Of a stretch of 38,827 nucleotides of DNA, positions 28,315 to 36,819 are shown in pieces (within the stretch, counting starts at the first letter, position 1; every line of letters starts with the position of its first letter). A program made the translations under genes and the position numbers. The notes below the pieces were generated by a model. It did not search any database. It had not been told where the DNA came from and worked only from the letters and a program-made list of their open reading frames with translations. The stretch spans positions 1-38,827 of IMG/VR virus record IMGVR_UViG_3300044825_004024. One strand, written 5' to 3'. Source of the DNA: a virus.

Positions 28315-28806
28315 ATGACCAATCCTGTGATGCCGCGCGGCATGAGGCCGGTGACAGAGGGCTACAGCATGTCCGCCCCTGGCGGCGTGGCGCGCACTGA
28401 AGTCGCTGGCGGCATGGCTCGCTACGGCCTGGCCTGGGACCGGGGTGTGCAGACCTTCCGCGTGACCATGATCCTGGACGACACCCAGTTCAGCGTCTGG
28501 ACGGCCTTCTTCCTGCATGTGATCAAGAAGGGCAGCATCGCCTTCCAGATGCCCTTGGACTCGGGCTACGGCGTGGCGCCGCATTTGTGCAACATCGTGC
28601 CGGACAGCTACAGCGCCAACCGCACCGCCGGCGGCAACTACGCCGTGTCGATGGTGGTCGAGGCCGAGAGCGCGGCCTACCAGATGACCAGCACCGACGC
28701 CCTGGCGCTGATCGCCCTGCACGAGCAGTATGGCCGCGACAGCGACGCGCTGCTGGCGCGCCTGCACCAGTTCGCCAACCTCGACACCCTGGTGCTGGGA
28801 GGCTGA
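28315..28806 (+). CDS. Distal tail protein (gpM-like position)
   Basis: 163 residues, starting 3 bases after the tape measure stop. The fold looks beta-rich (FRVTMILDDTQFSVWTAFFLHVIKKGSIAFQMPLD ... YAVSMVVEAES) with a helical end. Place between tape measure and the DUF1833 gene equals lambda M. I do not recognise a named family with certainty; a role in the tail tip hub is inferred. Confidence 0.72.
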   Translation: MTNPVMPRGMRPVTEGYSMSAPGGVARTEVAGGMARYGLAWDRGVQTFRVTMILDDTQFSVWTAFFLHVIKKGSIAFQMPLDSGYGVAPHLCNIVPDSYSANRTAGGNYAVSMVVEAESAAYQMTSTDALALIALHEQYGRDSDALLARLHQFANLDTLVLGG

Positions 28807-28807
28807 C

Positions 28808-29314
28808 ATGTCGCTCGACCTCGAATCCCGCCTGCGCGTGTTCCTGGCCAGCGCGCCGCAGAACCTGCGCGCCATCCCGGTGCTGCAGATCAGCCACAGC
28901 GCCATGACCAAGGTCTATTACCTGTGGCGCGAGCCCTACACCGGCACGGTCACCACCGAGACCGGCGCCCACCAGGTCGAGCCGCTGAACCTCGAGATCA
29001 AGCTGGCCGGCAGCGAAAACAACCTCGATCAGCGCTTCCAGATCTTGCTGGACCTGACCGACGTCTCCGACGAGTTCCGCGAGCAGCTGGATCGCATCCC
29101 GCTGACCTCGCTCGAGCACATCCAGGTGATCTATCGCGAGTACCTGAGCGACGACCTGACCGCCGTGCTGGCCCAGGCCACGCTGCAGGTCGAGAGCGTC
29201 AGCCTGACCCTGGGCTCGGCCACGCTGATCGCGGTGCAGCCCCGCCTGTCCATGACCCGCACCGGCGAGGTCTACGCCCCGCGCGATGTCCCCATGTTGA
29301 GAGGTTTCCTGTGA
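28808..29314 (+). CDS. DUF1833 family tail tip protein (gpL-like position)
   Basis: 168 residues from ATG 28808. AIPVLQISHSAMTKVYYLWREP, VEPLNLEIKLAGSENNLDQRFQILLDL and LQVESVSLTLGSATL match DUF1833, a tail tip component next to NlpC/P60 proteins in many phages. It overlaps the following start by 1 base (TGATG), or by 4 if the adjacent GTG is used. Confidence 0.82.
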   Translation: MSLDLESRLRVFLASAPQNLRAIPVLQISHSAMTKVYYLWREPYTGTVTTETGAHQVEPLNLEIKLAGSENNLDQRFQILLDLTDVSDEFREQLDRIPLTSLEHIQVIYREYLSDDLTAVLAQATLQVESVSLTLGSATLIAVQPRLSMTRTGEVYAPRDVPMLRGFL

Positions 29315-29739
29315 TGGACGTTTCCCGCTACATGGTCACCACCTATCCGGCGCCGCCCTGCTGGGCGCTGGTGGCCGACGTCTATGCCCGCGAGCTGGGG
29401 CAGGGCGTCAACGACTACCGCACCATCAACGCCAGCGCGCGCGCAATCGCCGCCGCGTTCCGCCTGGCGCTGCACAAGAGCGCCCACGGCTTCGAGCCGG
29501 TGACCGCGCCGGCCGCACCCGCCGATTTCGACGTGGTGCTGCTGGGCAAGGCGCCGAGCCTGGGCCTGCACCACTGCGGCGTCTACTGGCAGGGCGGGGT
29601 GCTGCATGCGCTTGAGACCGGTGCGGTCTACCAGGACCTGGCCAGCCTGCGCGACACCTACCCGCTGGTCGAGTTCTGGCGCAAGGCGGTGGTGCAGCCC
29701 GTGGCGCCAGCGCCGTCTGCACCGGAGGTGGCCGCGTGA
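29314..29739 (+). CDS. NlpC/P60-like tail peptidase (gpK-like)
   Basis: 141 residues from ATG 29314; a GTG directly before it (29311) is an alternative. The catalytic Cys16 lies in YPAPPCWALVADVYA and the catalytic His in SLGLHHCGVYWQGGVLHAL (His86/87 and His98). This is a minimal NlpC/P60 fold like the C-terminal half of lambda K, which cuts cell-wall peptide links during DNA entry. The tail after residue 130 is Pro/Ala-rich. Its stop overlaps the tip protein start by 4 bases. Confidence 0.82.
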   Translation: MDVSRYMVTTYPAPPCWALVADVYARELGQGVNDYRTINASARAIAAAFRLALHKSAHGFEPVTAPAAPADFDVVLLGKAPSLGLHHCGVYWQGGVLHALETGAVYQDLASLRDTYPLVEFWRKAVVQPVAPAPSAPEVAA

Positions 29740-32351
29740 TCGAGATCCGCCTGTTCGAGCACCCGTTCGCACCCGTGGCGCCGCGGGTCTTCCAGGCCGA
29801 CAGCGTCGGCGCCTGGCTGCTGCAGCACTACGGCGACACGCCCCAGGTCGGCCTGCAGATCTACGCCGGCGAGCCCAGCGCCGAGACCGAGATCACCCAC
29901 GACCTGCAAGCCCTGCTGCACGGCCGCGCGCCGGTGGTGACCGTGCTGCAGAGCCCTGGCGATCCGGTGACGATCCTGACCAACATTGCAATCGCGATCG
30001 CGGTCAGCGTGGCGATGTCGCTGCTGTTCCCGCCGCCGTCGATGCCGGGCAACGTCAACCGCACCCAGCAGTCACCGAACAACCAGCTGGCCGCGCGCGA
30101 GAACCAGGTGCGCCTACTGCAGCGAGTCGAGGACATCTACGGCACCGTGCGCGCCATCCCCAGCCTGCTGATGCCGACCTACAACAAGTACCAGGACCAC
30201 CGCCGGGTGGAGTACGGCTACTACTGCGTGGGCCGTGGCTACTACGACATCGCCAAATTGCGCGACGGCGACACGCTGCTGGCCGACATCACCGGGTCTA
30301 GCGCGGCGGTCTACGCCCCGTTCACCAGCCCCAACAGCGGACACGCGCCACAGATCCAGGTGGGTGATCCGATCGCGGGTGGGATCGTGACGGCCGAGCG
30401 CTCGGCGCAGGTCGACGGCATCACCCTCAAGGCGGCCAACCAGTGCCAGCCGGCGGTCGGCGCCACCTACACGTTCTGGCCGGTTGGTTCCGGGGACGGA
30501 TCGACTGTTCCGGCCGAGGTGACGGGCGATGCTATCTCGCAGGCCAGCCGGCAGCCGAACTTCAACGCCATTGCAGCCGTCGGCCAGTCGATCACGATTG
30601 CCATGCAGCCGGTGACTGTCAACGTCGGCGGCACCACTGACCCAATCACCGGGGAAACGACCGGCGGCACGTCGGTGGAAGTCAATTACAGCGGCACGCG
30701 CACCATATCAGCCATTGGCGATGGCTTCGTGGTGCTGTCGGGCCAGGGATGGGGACGCAAGGTCACGTCGACCGCCAACGTGACGGTGGCCAACGATCTG
30801 CACGAGTGGACCGACTGGGTGACGCTGCCGGATGCCGACCGCACGCAAGCGTGGGCCAACGTGGTTGCGCCAATGGGCATGTACCGCGACAGCGGTGGCG
30901 GCAAGGGCGCTACCAGCGTCACGGTGGAGCTGCAGATCGAGCGCCTGGATGTCGGCCTGGACCCGACCGGACAGGTGGAGACGCTGCAGGCCGAGGTGTC
31001 TGGCGCCACGTCCGACGAGCGCGCTATCACGATCGAGCGCACGACCGCCTGGACAGGGCCGGCGCGCGCGCGCATGCGCCGCGTCACGCCGTTCGACTAC
31101 GGATTCGAAGGTACTCTGATCGACGAGCTCAAGTGGGCGGACCTGTACGGCGTCACGCCGGCCAGCAAATCCCACTTCGGCAACAAGACCACAATCCAGA
31201 CCGTGACGCTCGCCACTCCGCGAGCCACGGCCGCGCGTCAGCGGCAGCTCAACTGCCTGGCCAGCCGCAAGCTGCCCAGCGTCAGCGCCGACGGAAGCGT
31301 CAGCGGCGCCTTCGACGCCGATGGCCGGCACATCAGCGGCACCATCGCGGCGACCAGCCGGATCGTGGACATCCTGGCCGCCGTGGCGGCCGACCCGCGC
31401 ATCGGCAACGGAGCCGCCCAGGTCGACCTGGTGCAGATACACGGCGTGCAGCAGCAGCTCGATGCCTGGTCAAGCGCTGCCGGCCAGTTCAACTACACCT
31501 TCGACAGCGACCAGACCAGCTTCGAGGAGACGCTGACCATCATCGCCAACGCGGCGTTCTGCATCCCTTACCGCCAGTCGGGCCGGATCCGGCTGGGCTT
31601 CGACCGGCTGCAGACCAGCAGCGCCGCGCTGTTCACGCACCGCAACAAGCGCCCGAACAGCGAGACCATCACGCGCAGCTTCAGCACCGATGCCGAATAC
31701 GACGGCGTTGAATTCGTCTACCAGGACCCCGACACCGAGCAGTCCGAGACCATCAAGCTGCCGCTGGATGGCAGCGCGATCAAGTACAAGCGCTTCGAGA
31801 TCCCGGGCATCCGCAACTTCGCCCAGGCCTGGTACCGCGCAAACCGCGAGTACCGCAAGCTGCTGGGACAGCGCCTGGCCATCGAGACCGAGTGCACCAC
31901 CGATGCCCGCCTGCTGCTGCCCAACAGCCGGATCGACATCGTCGACAACACCCGCTTCAAGTCCTACGACGGCGAGGTGATTGCTCAAAGCGGCCTGGTG
32001 CTGACGCTGAGCCGCGACGTGGCCTTCACCTCCGGCGCCGCCCACTCGATCCTGCTCATGAAGCGCGACGGCTCGCTGCAGTCGATCGCCTGCACCGCCA
32101 GCGCCGCCGCCAATCAGGTCGTGCTGGCCAGCGCCCCGGCCGAGGCCATCGTGACCACGCCCGGACAGGACGGCATCCGCACCATCTTCAGCTTCGCCTC
32201 GGACAGCTCACGCGCCGCCCAGGCCTGGCTGGTCCAGGAGGTCGGCATGAGCGACGGCCAGTACATCCGCGTCAAGGCCATCAACTACAGCCCCGACTAC
32301 TACGCCGCCGACACCCAGGCGGTGCCGGACAAGAACACCATCATCAACTGA
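29736..32351 (+). CDS. Tail tip / host-specificity protein (TipJ family)
   Basis: 871 residues. The first 120 residues carry a gpI-like part with a hydrophobic segment (ILTNIAIAIAVSVAMSLLFPPPSMPG, about 79-105). Then comes the TipJ core: RENQVRLLQRVEDIYGTVRAIPSLLMPTYNKY and VEYGYYCVGRGYYDIAKLRDGDT. The centre is strand-rich, and the end has the fibronectin-like and tip modules (FNYTFDSDQTSFEETLTIIANAAFCIPYRQSGRIRLGFD). It forms the baseplate hub and carries the fibre. The gene is as GC-rich as the rest of the operon, unlike the fibre gene that follows. Confidence 0.9.
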   Translation: MIEIRLFEHPFAPVAPRVFQADSVGAWLLQHYGDTPQVGLQIYAGEPSAETEITHDLQALLHGRAPVVTVLQSPGDPVTILTNIAIAIAVSVAMSLLFPPPSMPGNVNRTQQSPNNQLAARENQVRLLQRVEDIYGTVRAIPSLLMPTYNKYQDHRRVEYGYYCVGRGYYDIAKLRDGDTLLADITGSSAAVYAPFTSPNSGHAPQIQVGDPIAGGIVTAERSAQVDGITLKAANQCQPAVGATYTFWPVGSGDGSTVPAEVTGDAISQASRQPNFNAIAAVGQSITIAMQPVTVNVGGTTDPITGETTGGTSVEVNYSGTRTISAIGDGFVVLSGQGWGRKVTSTANVTVANDLHEWTDWVTLPDADRTQAWANVVAPMGMYRDSGGGKGATSVTVELQIERLDVGLDPTGQVETLQAEVSGATSDERAITIERTTAWTGPARARMRRVTPFDYGFEGTLIDELKWADLYGVTPASKSHFGNKTTIQTVTLATPRATAARQRQLNCLASRKLPSVSADGSVSGAFDADGRHISGTIAATSRIVDILAAVAADPRIGNGAAQVDLVQIHGVQQQLDAWSSAAGQFNYTFDSDQTSFEETLTIIANAAFCIPYRQSGRIRLGFDRLQTSSAALFTHRNKRPNSETITRSFSTDAEYDGVEFVYQDPDTEQSETIKLPLDGSAIKYKRFEIPGIRNFAQAWYRANREYRKLLGQRLAIETECTTDARLLLPNSRIDIVDNTRFKSYDGEVIAQSGLVLTLSRDVAFTSGAAHSILLMKRDGSLQSIACTASAAANQVVLASAPAEAIVTTPGQDGIRTIFSFASDSSRAAQAWLVQEVGMSDGQYIRVKAINYSPDYYAADTQAVPDKNTIIN

Positions 32352-32359
32352 GGCCCGAC

Positions 32360-34702
32360 ATGCCAGCAATCACCATCACCGATCTCGAGAACGCCAAGAC
32401 GGACGTCGACCACCTGGCAGCCATTGCCAACAGCACCGCTCTGACCGCCACCGACCGCCTTGGACGCCCCAAGCAAACGATCGCTGGCCTGTCGGCGGAA
32501 TTCCCGAATGCGGCGGCGAATGCGGCGGCGGCGGCTGCGTCGGCTACCCAGGCTGCCAACGAGGCCACGTCGGCGCAGACCTCGGTCGGCCTGGCGACAA
32601 ACCAGGCTACGGCCGCGCAAGCTTCGCGCGTCGCTGCAGAGTCGGCCCGTGACGCGGCGTTTGTGAACGCCAACGTTTACGCCAGCACCGCCGCAGGTCT
32701 CGCTGCTACGACTGATGGCGAGCAGTTCCAGGTGGTCAGCGGAAATGAAATCATCCGCTATGTGCGTACCAACAGCACCACGGCCACTGAAGTCGCTCGG
32801 TATGCCTCCTCTGCAGGGTCGATGATTTACCGTGGTGCACCGGCCACTGCATCACTAGATTTCAATACCACAACGAGCTCTGGCCTGTGGCTCATCAACG
32901 GGCCTCAATACAACCCGCCTCCTGGCGTGCTCTACCCAGGCCTATTGACTGTAAAAAATTTTGGGACCTGGGCTTATCAGGAGTACATCCCGACAGCTGG
33001 CAGCATCCAGTACGGCGGCCAGCGGTGGTCGAGGATTATTGGGATCAGCCCCAGCAGCATCGGCGACTGGGTCGCAAACTATGGGTACGCCGGAACAACG
33101 TCAGCCGGCACGGGTCTTGATGGCATCAGGACGGCTGGTCTTTATACGGTCAGCGGAATAGCGACTGGCAAGCCGTCTGATCCAGAATCTCCGGCAGTTT
33201 CAGCTGCGGCATTGATCGTTGATGTGGTTGGTGACACCATTTATCAGCGCTATGTGGGGCGTAATGCTGCCTTCAGCGGGCTGGTGTGGTCTCGCACTAT
33301 CACAATCTCAACAAACACTGTTGGCGCATGGAAGCGAAGCGACAACTACTCTGGTGATTTGTCTACGGATGTCAACGCAAATACGCTGACCAACACCGGA
33401 ACCTATCTGGTGACTGTGCAGCAGACCAACGCGCCGGAGGTTTCTGGTTGGCTGAACGTCTCGCAGCGTAATGGATGGGTGCTGCAGGAAATGATATCCC
33501 TGGATGGCGCTCGTCGGTGGGTCAGAAATTACAGGATTTCAAATAGCACATGGAGCGCGTGGGTTGAGGCGCGCGCAGTTATCGCAACGTCCGCCGTTAC
33601 CACGGACAAAATAGCTCCATCATCCGTTACTACGGAAAAAATAGCTGCATATGCAGTGACTACTGGTTTGATAGCTGGAGAGGCTGTTGATTCCAGCAAG
33701 CTGTCTGCAAAACACGACTGGGTTGCCACGATCTCAACTGGAGATGTGAACGACTACACGACAAAATCGGGCGGGTGGATGGTCGCAGGCGCTATGACAA
33801 ACGCCCCGACCGGATCAGGGTGGTTGTTTGTTCACAAGTTTGGTGGTGCAGGGAATTTCATTCTGCAGCGCTGGCACGATTTCACCGATCCGAGCATTTT
33901 TTGGGTTCGCAAGAATTACAACGGAACTTGGTCGGCATGGGCAAAGCTAGTGCAGCCGCAAGTCCTGCCGAAAACCGGGAAAAACGTTGTCTGTCTCGGT
34001 GACTCGATCACAGAAAACGGCGACTACCCAGCCCGCCTTGCCACACTCACTGGGGCAACGGTGACGAATTGCGGATTCGGAGGTTCTCGTCTGGCATTCA
34101 GCACGGGTGACTATGCCTACCTGTCGTTCCACAAGCTGGCCGACTACATTTCTTCTGGAAACTACACTGATCTGATTGCGGCATGCGATCGACTGGCAGG
34201 CGCTCCTGTGTACGATGACAATCGCGCCATTGCAGCAAGACTAGCAGCCGTTAACTGGAGCACCGTTGACTATATCGTCGCAGGCTACGGAACCAACGAC
34301 TACGGATCTCCAGATGTTCCGCTTGGCGTCGCAACAGACACAACGGGTGCCTCGTTCAGGGGCGCTATCAACTACGCTGTCAACAAGATTTGTACCGCGT
34401 ACCCGCACATAAAAATCTTGTTTGTCTCCCCGATCTGGCGCGCGCGCTACGATTCAGTTGGTGATGGGAAAGACTCTGACACCTATGCAAACTCGCGCGG
34501 TGCAACCCTGATTGATTTTGTCGATGCAATGAAAGAAATGGCGGCTCTCAACAAAATTCCGTGCATCGACATGTACCGCACTAGCGGGATCAACAAGTAC
34601 ACCGGATCGACACTTCTTTCAGATGGTCTGCACCCGACAGCGGGTATCGGCTATCAGCGCATTGCTGAAAAAGTCGCAGCCGGTTTGAATGCAAACTGGT
34701 GA
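32360..34702 (+). CDS. Tail fibre / receptor-binding protein with C-terminal SGNH esterase domain
   Basis: 780 residues. The N-terminus is a short anchor and an Ala-rich coiled coil (about 45-110). The middle shows pyocin-knob-like repeats (GTYLVTVQQTNAPEVSGWLNV ... WSAWVEA, then a second copy ending WSAWAKL) separated by VTT(D/E)KIA repeats (about 410-440). The C-terminus is an SGNH hydrolase: block I GDSIT with Ser549, block II GFGGSRL, block III GYGTNDYG with Asn646, block V DGLHPT with Asp755 and His758. It likely removes acyl groups from a surface sugar. Base use turns clearly more AT-rich from about 32.7 kb, pointing to separate origin of this module. Confidence 0.88.
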   Translation: MPAITITDLENAKTDVDHLAAIANSTALTATDRLGRPKQTIAGLSAEFPNAAANAAAAAASATQAANEATSAQTSVGLATNQATAAQASRVAAESARDAAFVNANVYASTAAGLAATTDGEQFQVVSGNEIIRYVRTNSTTATEVARYASSAGSMIYRGAPATASLDFNTTTSSGLWLINGPQYNPPPGVLYPGLLTVKNFGTWAYQEYIPTAGSIQYGGQRWSRIIGISPSSIGDWVANYGYAGTTSAGTGLDGIRTAGLYTVSGIATGKPSDPESPAVSAAALIVDVVGDTIYQRYVGRNAAFSGLVWSRTITISTNTVGAWKRSDNYSGDLSTDVNANTLTNTGTYLVTVQQTNAPEVSGWLNVSQRNGWVLQEMISLDGARRWVRNYRISNSTWSAWVEARAVIATSAVTTDKIAPSSVTTEKIAAYAVTTGLIAGEAVDSSKLSAKHDWVATISTGDVNDYTTKSGGWMVAGAMTNAPTGSGWLFVHKFGGAGNFILQRWHDFTDPSIFWVRKNYNGTWSAWAKLVQPQVLPKTGKNVVCLGDSITENGDYPARLATLTGATVTNCGFGGSRLAFSTGDYAYLSFHKLADYISSGNYTDLIAACDRLAGAPVYDDNRAIAARLAAVNWSTVDYIVAGYGTNDYGSPDVPLGVATDTTGASFRGAINYAVNKICTAYPHIKILFVSPIWRARYDSVGDGKDSDTYANSRGATLIDFVDAMKEMAALNKIPCIDMYRTSGINKYTGSTLLSDGLHPTAGIGYQRIAEKVAAGLNANW

Positions 34703-34995
34703 GATGGATGGACGTGAAAACAGCAAAAGGCCTGCTGGCCTGGTACATGCGCCGCTGCGGCTTCCTGGGCTGGACCAGCTTCTGGGGCGCCATCTACGTG
34801 CTCCCAGGTAGCGAGCGCGACGATCGCCTGCTTCGGCATGAGCGCGAGCATCTGCGGCAGATCGAGCGCGACGGCCGCCTGCTTTTCGCACTGCGGTACT
34901 CCTGGTGGACATTGCGGCACGGGTACTGGAACAACCCCTACGAGGTCGAGGCCCGCGTCGCCGAGCTGCCCCCGCCCAGGCCGCCCACCCCATAA
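34699..34995 (+). CDS. Small HExxH protein behind the fibre
   Basis: 98 residues from the GTG at 34699 (4-base GTGA overlap); the ATG at 34708 is an alternative start. RHEREHLRQIERDGRLLF holds an HExxH zinc-binding box, and NPYEVEARVAE about 40 residues later offers a Glu as third ligand, as in small metalloproteases. Two aromatic segments (FLGWTSFWGAIYVL) could touch the membrane. Known small phage proteins with this pattern sit between fibre and lysis genes; protease activity is not shown. Confidence 0.72.
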   Translation: MRWMDVKTAKGLLAWYMRRCGFLGWTSFWGAIYVLPGSERDDRLLRHEREHLRQIERDGRLLFALRYSWWTLRHGYWNNPYEVEARVAELPPPRPPTP

Positions 34996-35007
34996 CCCGA
35001 AGCCATC

Positions 35008-35301
35008 ATGCCCGAACCAGCCACCACGACCACCGCCGCCGTCACCCTGGCCGCCGGATCCATCGCCGTCCCAGCACTGACCGTCGCCGGCATTCCGCTC
35101 GGGCTGAGACCCGACATTCTGCTCGCCGGATTTGCCGGCTCGCTGGTTGCGATCATCCTGCTCAACAGCGTTCCGAGCACCGGAGACACCTGGGTCGCAC
35201 TGCTGCGGACCACGCTCGACTTCACCGGGCCAAACTACGTCACGCAAGTGGGTGAGGTGTTCAAGTCTCGCACCCGCTACAAGCTCGACACCAAGAACTA
35301 A
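35008..35301 (+). CDS. Small membrane protein, putative holin
   Basis: 97 residues. Two hydrophobic segments (about 9-30, AAVTLAAGSIAVPALTVAG, and 36-54, DILLAGFAGSLVAIILLNS) are followed by a polar, basic tail. Size and place before the lysis enzymes suggest a holin or holin-like protein. The tail (TLDFTGPNYVTQVGEVFKSRTRY) is soluble, so the protein lacks a third helix seen in many relatives and may be shortened. Confidence 0.6.
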   Translation: MPEPATTTTAAVTLAAGSIAVPALTVAGIPLGLRPDILLAGFAGSLVAIILLNSVPSTGDTWVALLRTTLDFTGPNYVTQVGEVFKSRTRYKLDTKN

Positions 35302-35327
35302 TCGGCACCGCCAGAAAGAACAACAAT

Positions 35328-35699
35328 ATGTCCGACAACTACACCGGGGCCGACCGTAGAACGTCGGACCCGATCCTCGCGGCGTGGAACGAGCGAATGT
35401 CGGTTCTGCACGCCGACATTGCCGAGATGAAGAGCGCGATCAAGGAAGTCGCCCAGGCACTGACCAAGCTCGCGCTGGTCGAAGAGCGGCAGACGCACCA
35501 GTCCGCCGCGCTCGAGCGCGCCTTCAAAGCCGTCGAGATCCAGGGCGAGAAGATCGAGAAGATCGACGCCCGGGTGGTCGAGCTGGAAAAGAACGAGCCG
35601 GGGCAGACCCGCACCTCGGAGTGGGTCGATCGCGCTGTCTGGGCGATCGTAGCCTTCACGGCAGCGACGCTGGCGTCCAAGCTGGGGATGATTGGGTGA
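35328..35699 (+). CDS. Coiled-coil protein with C-terminal membrane helix (XhlA-like)
   Basis: 123 residues. Residues about 25-95 form a coiled coil (MKSAIKEVAQALTKLALVEERQ, KAVEIQGEKIEKIDARVVELEK). One membrane helix ends the protein (WVDRAVWAIVAFTAATLASKLGMIG). This topology equals hemolysin XhlA-type holin partners, not spanins, which have the helix at the N-terminus. Probably an accessory lysis protein. Confidence 0.65.
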   Translation: MSDNYTGADRRTSDPILAAWNERMSVLHADIAEMKSAIKEVAQALTKLALVEERQTHQSAALERAFKAVEIQGEKIEKIDARVVELEKNEPGQTRTSEWVDRAVWAIVAFTAATLASKLGMIG

Positions 35700-35773
35700 G
35701 TGCCTTGCTGCTCCTGGTCTGGCCCTTGATCTGCTGGAGGTTCTGCTATGGCCGATTTCCTGCCTGCTTTTGA
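35696..35773 (+). CDS. Possible 25-residue hydrophobic peptide before the muramidase
   Basis: GTG at 35696 overlaps the previous stop by 4 bases (GTGA), and the frame ends inside the muramidase gene. The product is strongly hydrophobic (LLLLVWPLICWRFCYGRF). Overlap and hydrophobicity fit a small lysis regulator, but chance cannot be excluded. Confidence 0.3.
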   Translation: MSALLLLVWPLICWRFCYGRFPACF

Positions 35774-36254
35774 GCAGATGATCTCGAACGAGGGCGGCTA
35801 CAGGCTGCACCAGGTCGCTGGCGATCGTGGCGGCATGACCTATGCTGGCATCGCTCGCAATCGCTGGCCCAGCTGGAGCGGATGGCGGCTGATCGACGCC
35901 GGCCAGGTGCCTCCGGTAGATCTGGTGCAAGGCTTCTACCAGGGCAATTTCTGGAACCCATTGAGACTTGACAGTGTCACTGACCAGACGGTGGCGCGCT
36001 CGCTGTTTGACTTTGCAGTCAATGCCGGCGTCGGCACAGCCACCAGGCTAGCTCAGATCGTGGCCGGCACGACGCCAGACGGGGTGATCGGAGCCAAGAC
36101 GCTGGAGGCACTCAACGCCATCACACCAGAGCTGTTTCTGGCGCGCTTCGCGCTGGCCAAGCTGGCGCGGTACGAGCAGATCGTGAGCCGGGATCGCAGC
36201 CAGGAGCGGTTCCTGCTGGGCTGGGTGCGGAGAACCTTGAAGGAGGCGGCATGA
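35748..36254 (+). CDS. Endolysin, glycoside hydrolase family 108 muramidase
   Basis: 168 residues, GGAGG 7-8 bases upstream. The N-terminus FEQMISNEGGYRLHQVAGDRGGMTYAGIAR is the GH108 signature, with the catalytic Glu15 in NEGGY. The C-terminal part (DFAVNAGVGTATRLAQIV ... DGVIGAKTLEALNAI) is the usual peptidoglycan-binding end. It cuts the glycan chain between N-acetylmuramic acid and N-acetylglucosamine. There is no signal peptide, so export depends on a holin. It overlaps the following holin gene by 4 bases. Confidence 0.92.
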   Translation: MADFLPAFEQMISNEGGYRLHQVAGDRGGMTYAGIARNRWPSWSGWRLIDAGQVPPVDLVQGFYQGNFWNPLRLDSVTDQTVARSLFDFAVNAGVGTATRLAQIVAGTTPDGVIGAKTLEALNAITPELFLARFALAKLARYEQIVSRDRSQERFLLGWVRRTLKEAA

Positions 36255-36658
36255 ATCCGATTGGGGCCATCGTGGCTGCCGTGGGTGGCGTGATTGATGA
36301 TCTGCACACCAGCGACAAGGAGCGCCTGGATGCCGAGATCGAGCTGCGCAAGATCGACGCCGGTCTGCTGCAAGGCCAGATGGAAGTGAACAAGGTCGAG
36401 GCCGCCAGCAGCAGCCTGTTTGTGGCCGGCTGGCGGCCTGCGATCGGCTGGATCGGCGCCGTGGCGCTGGGCTACCAGTTCCTGCTCTACCCGCTGCTGG
36501 TCTGGGCCTGGGCGCTGCTGCAGGCGCGAGGCCTGGTGCCGAGCAACCTGCAGCCGCCGCCCATGCTTGACACCGAGGCGCTATGGGTGGTCCTGTCGGG
36601 CATGCTGGGTATCGCGGGTCTGCGCTCGGTCGAGAAGGTCAAGGGCGTGGCCCGCTGA
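36251..36658 (+). CDS. Holin of the 3TM (GTA_holin_3TM) family
   Basis: 135 residues. An amphipathic start is followed by EAASSSLFVAGWRPAIGWIGAVALGYQFLLYPLLVWAWALL, the hallmark of this family, then a third helix (LWVVLSGMLGIAGLRS). It should open the inner membrane for the muramidase. It is the last gene of the late operon; no Rz/Rz1 spanin pair is visible after it. Confidence 0.88.
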   Translation: MNPIGAIVAAVGGVIDDLHTSDKERLDAEIELRKIDAGLLQGQMEVNKVEAASSSLFVAGWRPAIGWIGAVALGYQFLLYPLLVWAWALLQARGLVPSNLQPPPMLDTEALWVVLSGMLGIAGLRSVEKVKGVAR

Positions 36659-36819
36659 GCGGGTAGCCACTGGCGCCCGCCTTCTTGAGCGTTATGTCAT
36701 CCACGGGCGCCTGAGCAAGTGTCTGAGCCTTCGGCGGATCCAGCAGGAGCGGAACCACTGCAGCGCATCGACGATCGGCCACCTAGAATGATTCTGCCTA
36801 ATCAACAGGGGGTAAAGCG
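36659..36819. other. Gap between holin and RcsF-like gene with inverted repeat and -10-like box
   Basis: It holds an inverted repeat GGCGCCCG/CGGGCGCC (36672-36679 and 36704-36711) and a good -10 box TAGAAT (36784-36789) without a clear -35. A separate promoter for the moron gene is therefore possible. Confidence 0.4.

Noticed and set aside
25777-28911. A 1044-codon open frame on the minus strand
   Set aside because: It lies opposite the tape measure and distal tail genes, has no Shine-Dalgarno or recognisable domain, and its His/Gln/Leu-rich composition is that of an antisense shadow in GC-rich DNA.
32360-34702. A diversity-generating retroelement acting on the fibre gene
   Set aside because: No reverse transcriptase gene and no template repeat of the fibre end were found in the window.
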